64,000 nucleotides of DNA from the NCBI GenBank assembly GCA_902789665.1, contig CADAOY010000001.1, positions 248,001-312,000 on the forward strand. Direction: 5' to 3'. Within the stretch, counting starts at the first letter, position 1, and the number at the start of each line of letters is the position of its first letter. Source of the stretch: an uncultured Lachnospiraceae bacterium (GTDB lineage Bacteria > Bacillota > Clostridia > Lachnospirales > Lachnospiraceae). The position numbers and the translations under genes are program-made. The notes under the pieces were generated by a model. It was not told where the DNA came from. It did no database searches and saw only the letters and a program-made list of their open reading frames with translations. This document shows, in pieces, positions 62,900 through 64,000 of the stretch.

Positions 62900-64000
62900 A
62901 GATCTTTGGCGAATTACCAAATTAAGAAATACAATAAATACCAATTTAATACTATATGGCATCAGGCGAATTCCTATAATTGGCGGTTTGTTCAACGATG
63001 AAATATATGGCATAAAACTGTTCAAAATCATCGCCTTCATTCTCTCAATTCAGGCAGAAATCTTCAAAGCCATTTTTGGTGATTTTTGTATGTTCGCTCT
63101 TCTGGCTATGGGAACATTTGCCATAAATTATGGAACAGGCTGTCCAAAACCCGTTATCTTCCTGTATGGTTTTATAGTGGCATCACTTGTTAATGTATTT
63201 AATTTTGAAATCTTTAAAGGAAGCCTGGAAGCAGATTATGCTGTATTCGGTATGGGAATGGATGCCAAAAAGTTTATTATGGCAAGACTTACCTATAGAA
63301 TAGCCTGGCTGATAATCAGTTATGTTTTATTTGGAATTCCGGCGGCTTTTATTTCAGGAGTTCCGTGGTTTATTGCACTATTGATTCCGCTGACTGGAAT
63401 AGGATTTGACATAGGCGCCCTGGCTTTAAAGATGTGGATATTCTCATTAAGACAAAAAGGATTTGAGAAGAATAATAAAAAGAAAGATATTTCAATTGAA
63501 GGCACCAGCACACTTGTTTTTTTACTGGTTTTTGGAATACTGATGCTTGGATTTGCAGGAATTCCTGTGATTGTTCGTCTGGAAATTGGATTCATTTCAT
63601 ATATATTTTATGCAATTGTATTTTTCGTTGCCATAACCACATTTTTCACCAATGGTGCCATAAAGAAGTTCCCTTACGGATACTACCGAATTGCACTTGC
63701 CGGTGAAAAGGTTAAACTTGCCAAAGAAAAGGAAAAGAATAAAAAAGCAAATAGTGGTACGGCGCAGATAAGTAAAGACGTAACCAGAATTAATCAGGGT
63801 GAAAATGTTAACAGTGAACTTAATGGATATGCTTATCTTAATGAGATATTCTTTAAAAGACATAAGAATATCCTGTCTGTCAGATTGCTGCTTATGACAT
63901 TATTAGCACTTGGCGCATTTATATTTGGATCATTTCTCATATATTTAGAAGTATTTAAGTTGCATGCTCCGGAGAAATCAGTGATAAGAGGCTTGTTTAC
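62883..64000 (+). CDS. ABC transporter permease (3' end outside the window)
   Basis: Begins with ATG overlapping the ATPase gene by 17 bases and stays open to the window end (372 codons seen). The product starts MQIILKDLWRITKLRNTINT and has at least seven hydrophobic segments, such as FCMFALLAMGTFAIN and STLVFLLVFGILMLGFAGI-type helices, with a charged cytoplasmic loop (KVKLAKEKEKNKKANSG). It is the membrane half of the exporter; cargo unknown. Confidence 0.85.
   Translation, partial: MQIILKDLWRITKLRNTINTNLILYGIRRIPIIGGLFNDEIYGIKLFKIIAFILSIQAEIFKAIFGDFCMFALLAMGTFAINYGTGCPKPVIFLYGFIVASLVNVFNFEIFKGSLEADYAVFGMGMDAKKFIMARLTYRIAWLIISYVLFGIPAAFISGVPWFIALLIPLTGIGFDIGALALKMWIFSLRQKGFEKNNKKKDISIEGTSTLVFLLVFGILMLGFAGIPVIVRLEIGFISYIFYAIVFFVAITTFFTNGAIKKFPYGYYRIALAGEKVKLAKEKEKNKKANSGTAQISKDVTRINQGENVNSELNGYAYLNEIFFKRHKNILSVRLLLMTLLALGAFIFGSFLIYLEVFKLHAPEKSVIRGLF

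Overview
The window looks like a chromosome segment of a low-GC, Gram-positive gut anaerobe of the Lachnospiraceae type (the Lachnospira / Roseburia / Agathobacter / Butyrivibrio neighbourhood; the species cannot be fixed from sequence alone). The grounds are: AddAB recombination genes of the Firmicutes kind, tRNA genes without an encoded CCA end, strong TTGACA/TATAAT promoters and AGGAGG ribosome sites, a cellobiose and maltodextrin phosphorolysis gene set, and the GGGtGRT / NifU-like gene pair typical of anaerobic Clostridia. Host genes use CAG almost exclusively for Gln; the mobile block at 47.2-51.7 kb uses much more CAA and is AT-richer.

Layout. 0-3.5 kb: a membrane von Willebrand A protein (cut by the window start) and a sigma-like orphan. 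3.6-11.9 kb: addB-addA (recombination nuclease/helicase), a HAD phosphatase and a CPBP membrane protease, tightly packed. 12-14.7 kb: a GH13 glycosidase, then a membrane protein / DUF4097 pair. 14.8-22 kb: valS, a FapA (DUF342) protein, folC, an unlisted 47-residue protein and a zinc-ribbon TPR membrane protein. 22.0-22.4 kb: a tRNA cluster Arg-His-Gln-Lys. 22.5-29.4 kb: acyltransferase, membrane glycosyltransferase, CPA1 antiporter plus TrkA-like RCK protein, tRNA-Leu with a partial duplicate, and a Ca2+/Na+ exchanger. 29.4-30.9 kb: a soluble PAS chemoreceptor. 31-41.7 kb: carbohydrate block with glgP and malQ (maltodextrin/glycogen), a CYTH protein, GH94 cellobiose phosphorylase, and a divergent CUT1 sugar importer without its own ATPase. 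42-46.9 kb: a membrane chemoreceptor with a long acidic N-terminus, an rRNA methyltransferase, RdgB and YfcE. 46.9-51.8 kb: tRNA-Pro and tRNA-Gly followed by integrated elements. 52-64 kb: small membrane proteins, a TetR regulator with a rifampin-phosphotransferase-like dikinase, the NifU-like / GGGtGRT pair, a diguanylate cyclase, a hydrolase, an SMP-30 protein and the start of an ABC exporter.

The most interesting region is the island behind tRNA-Gly. A very small integrative mobilizable element of about 2.87 kb (tyrosine integrase, MobV relaxase, hairpin-rich oriT candidate) lies between perfect 20-bp repeats of the tRNA-Gly 3' end. Beyond it are two further, shorter copies of the same tRNA end; the segment between these carries a decayed AAA ATPase gene and what reads as a type III toxin-antitoxin locus of the ToxIN/AbiQ kind: a consensus promoter, two perfect 37-nt RNA repeats, an attenuating hairpin, and a 178-residue ToxN-family endoribonuclease gene. 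This is a plausible phage-defence module brought in by repeated integration at one tRNA gene. Second in interest are the uncharacterised GGGtGRT pair and the TetR/dikinase pair with a perfect 22-bp operator palindrome.
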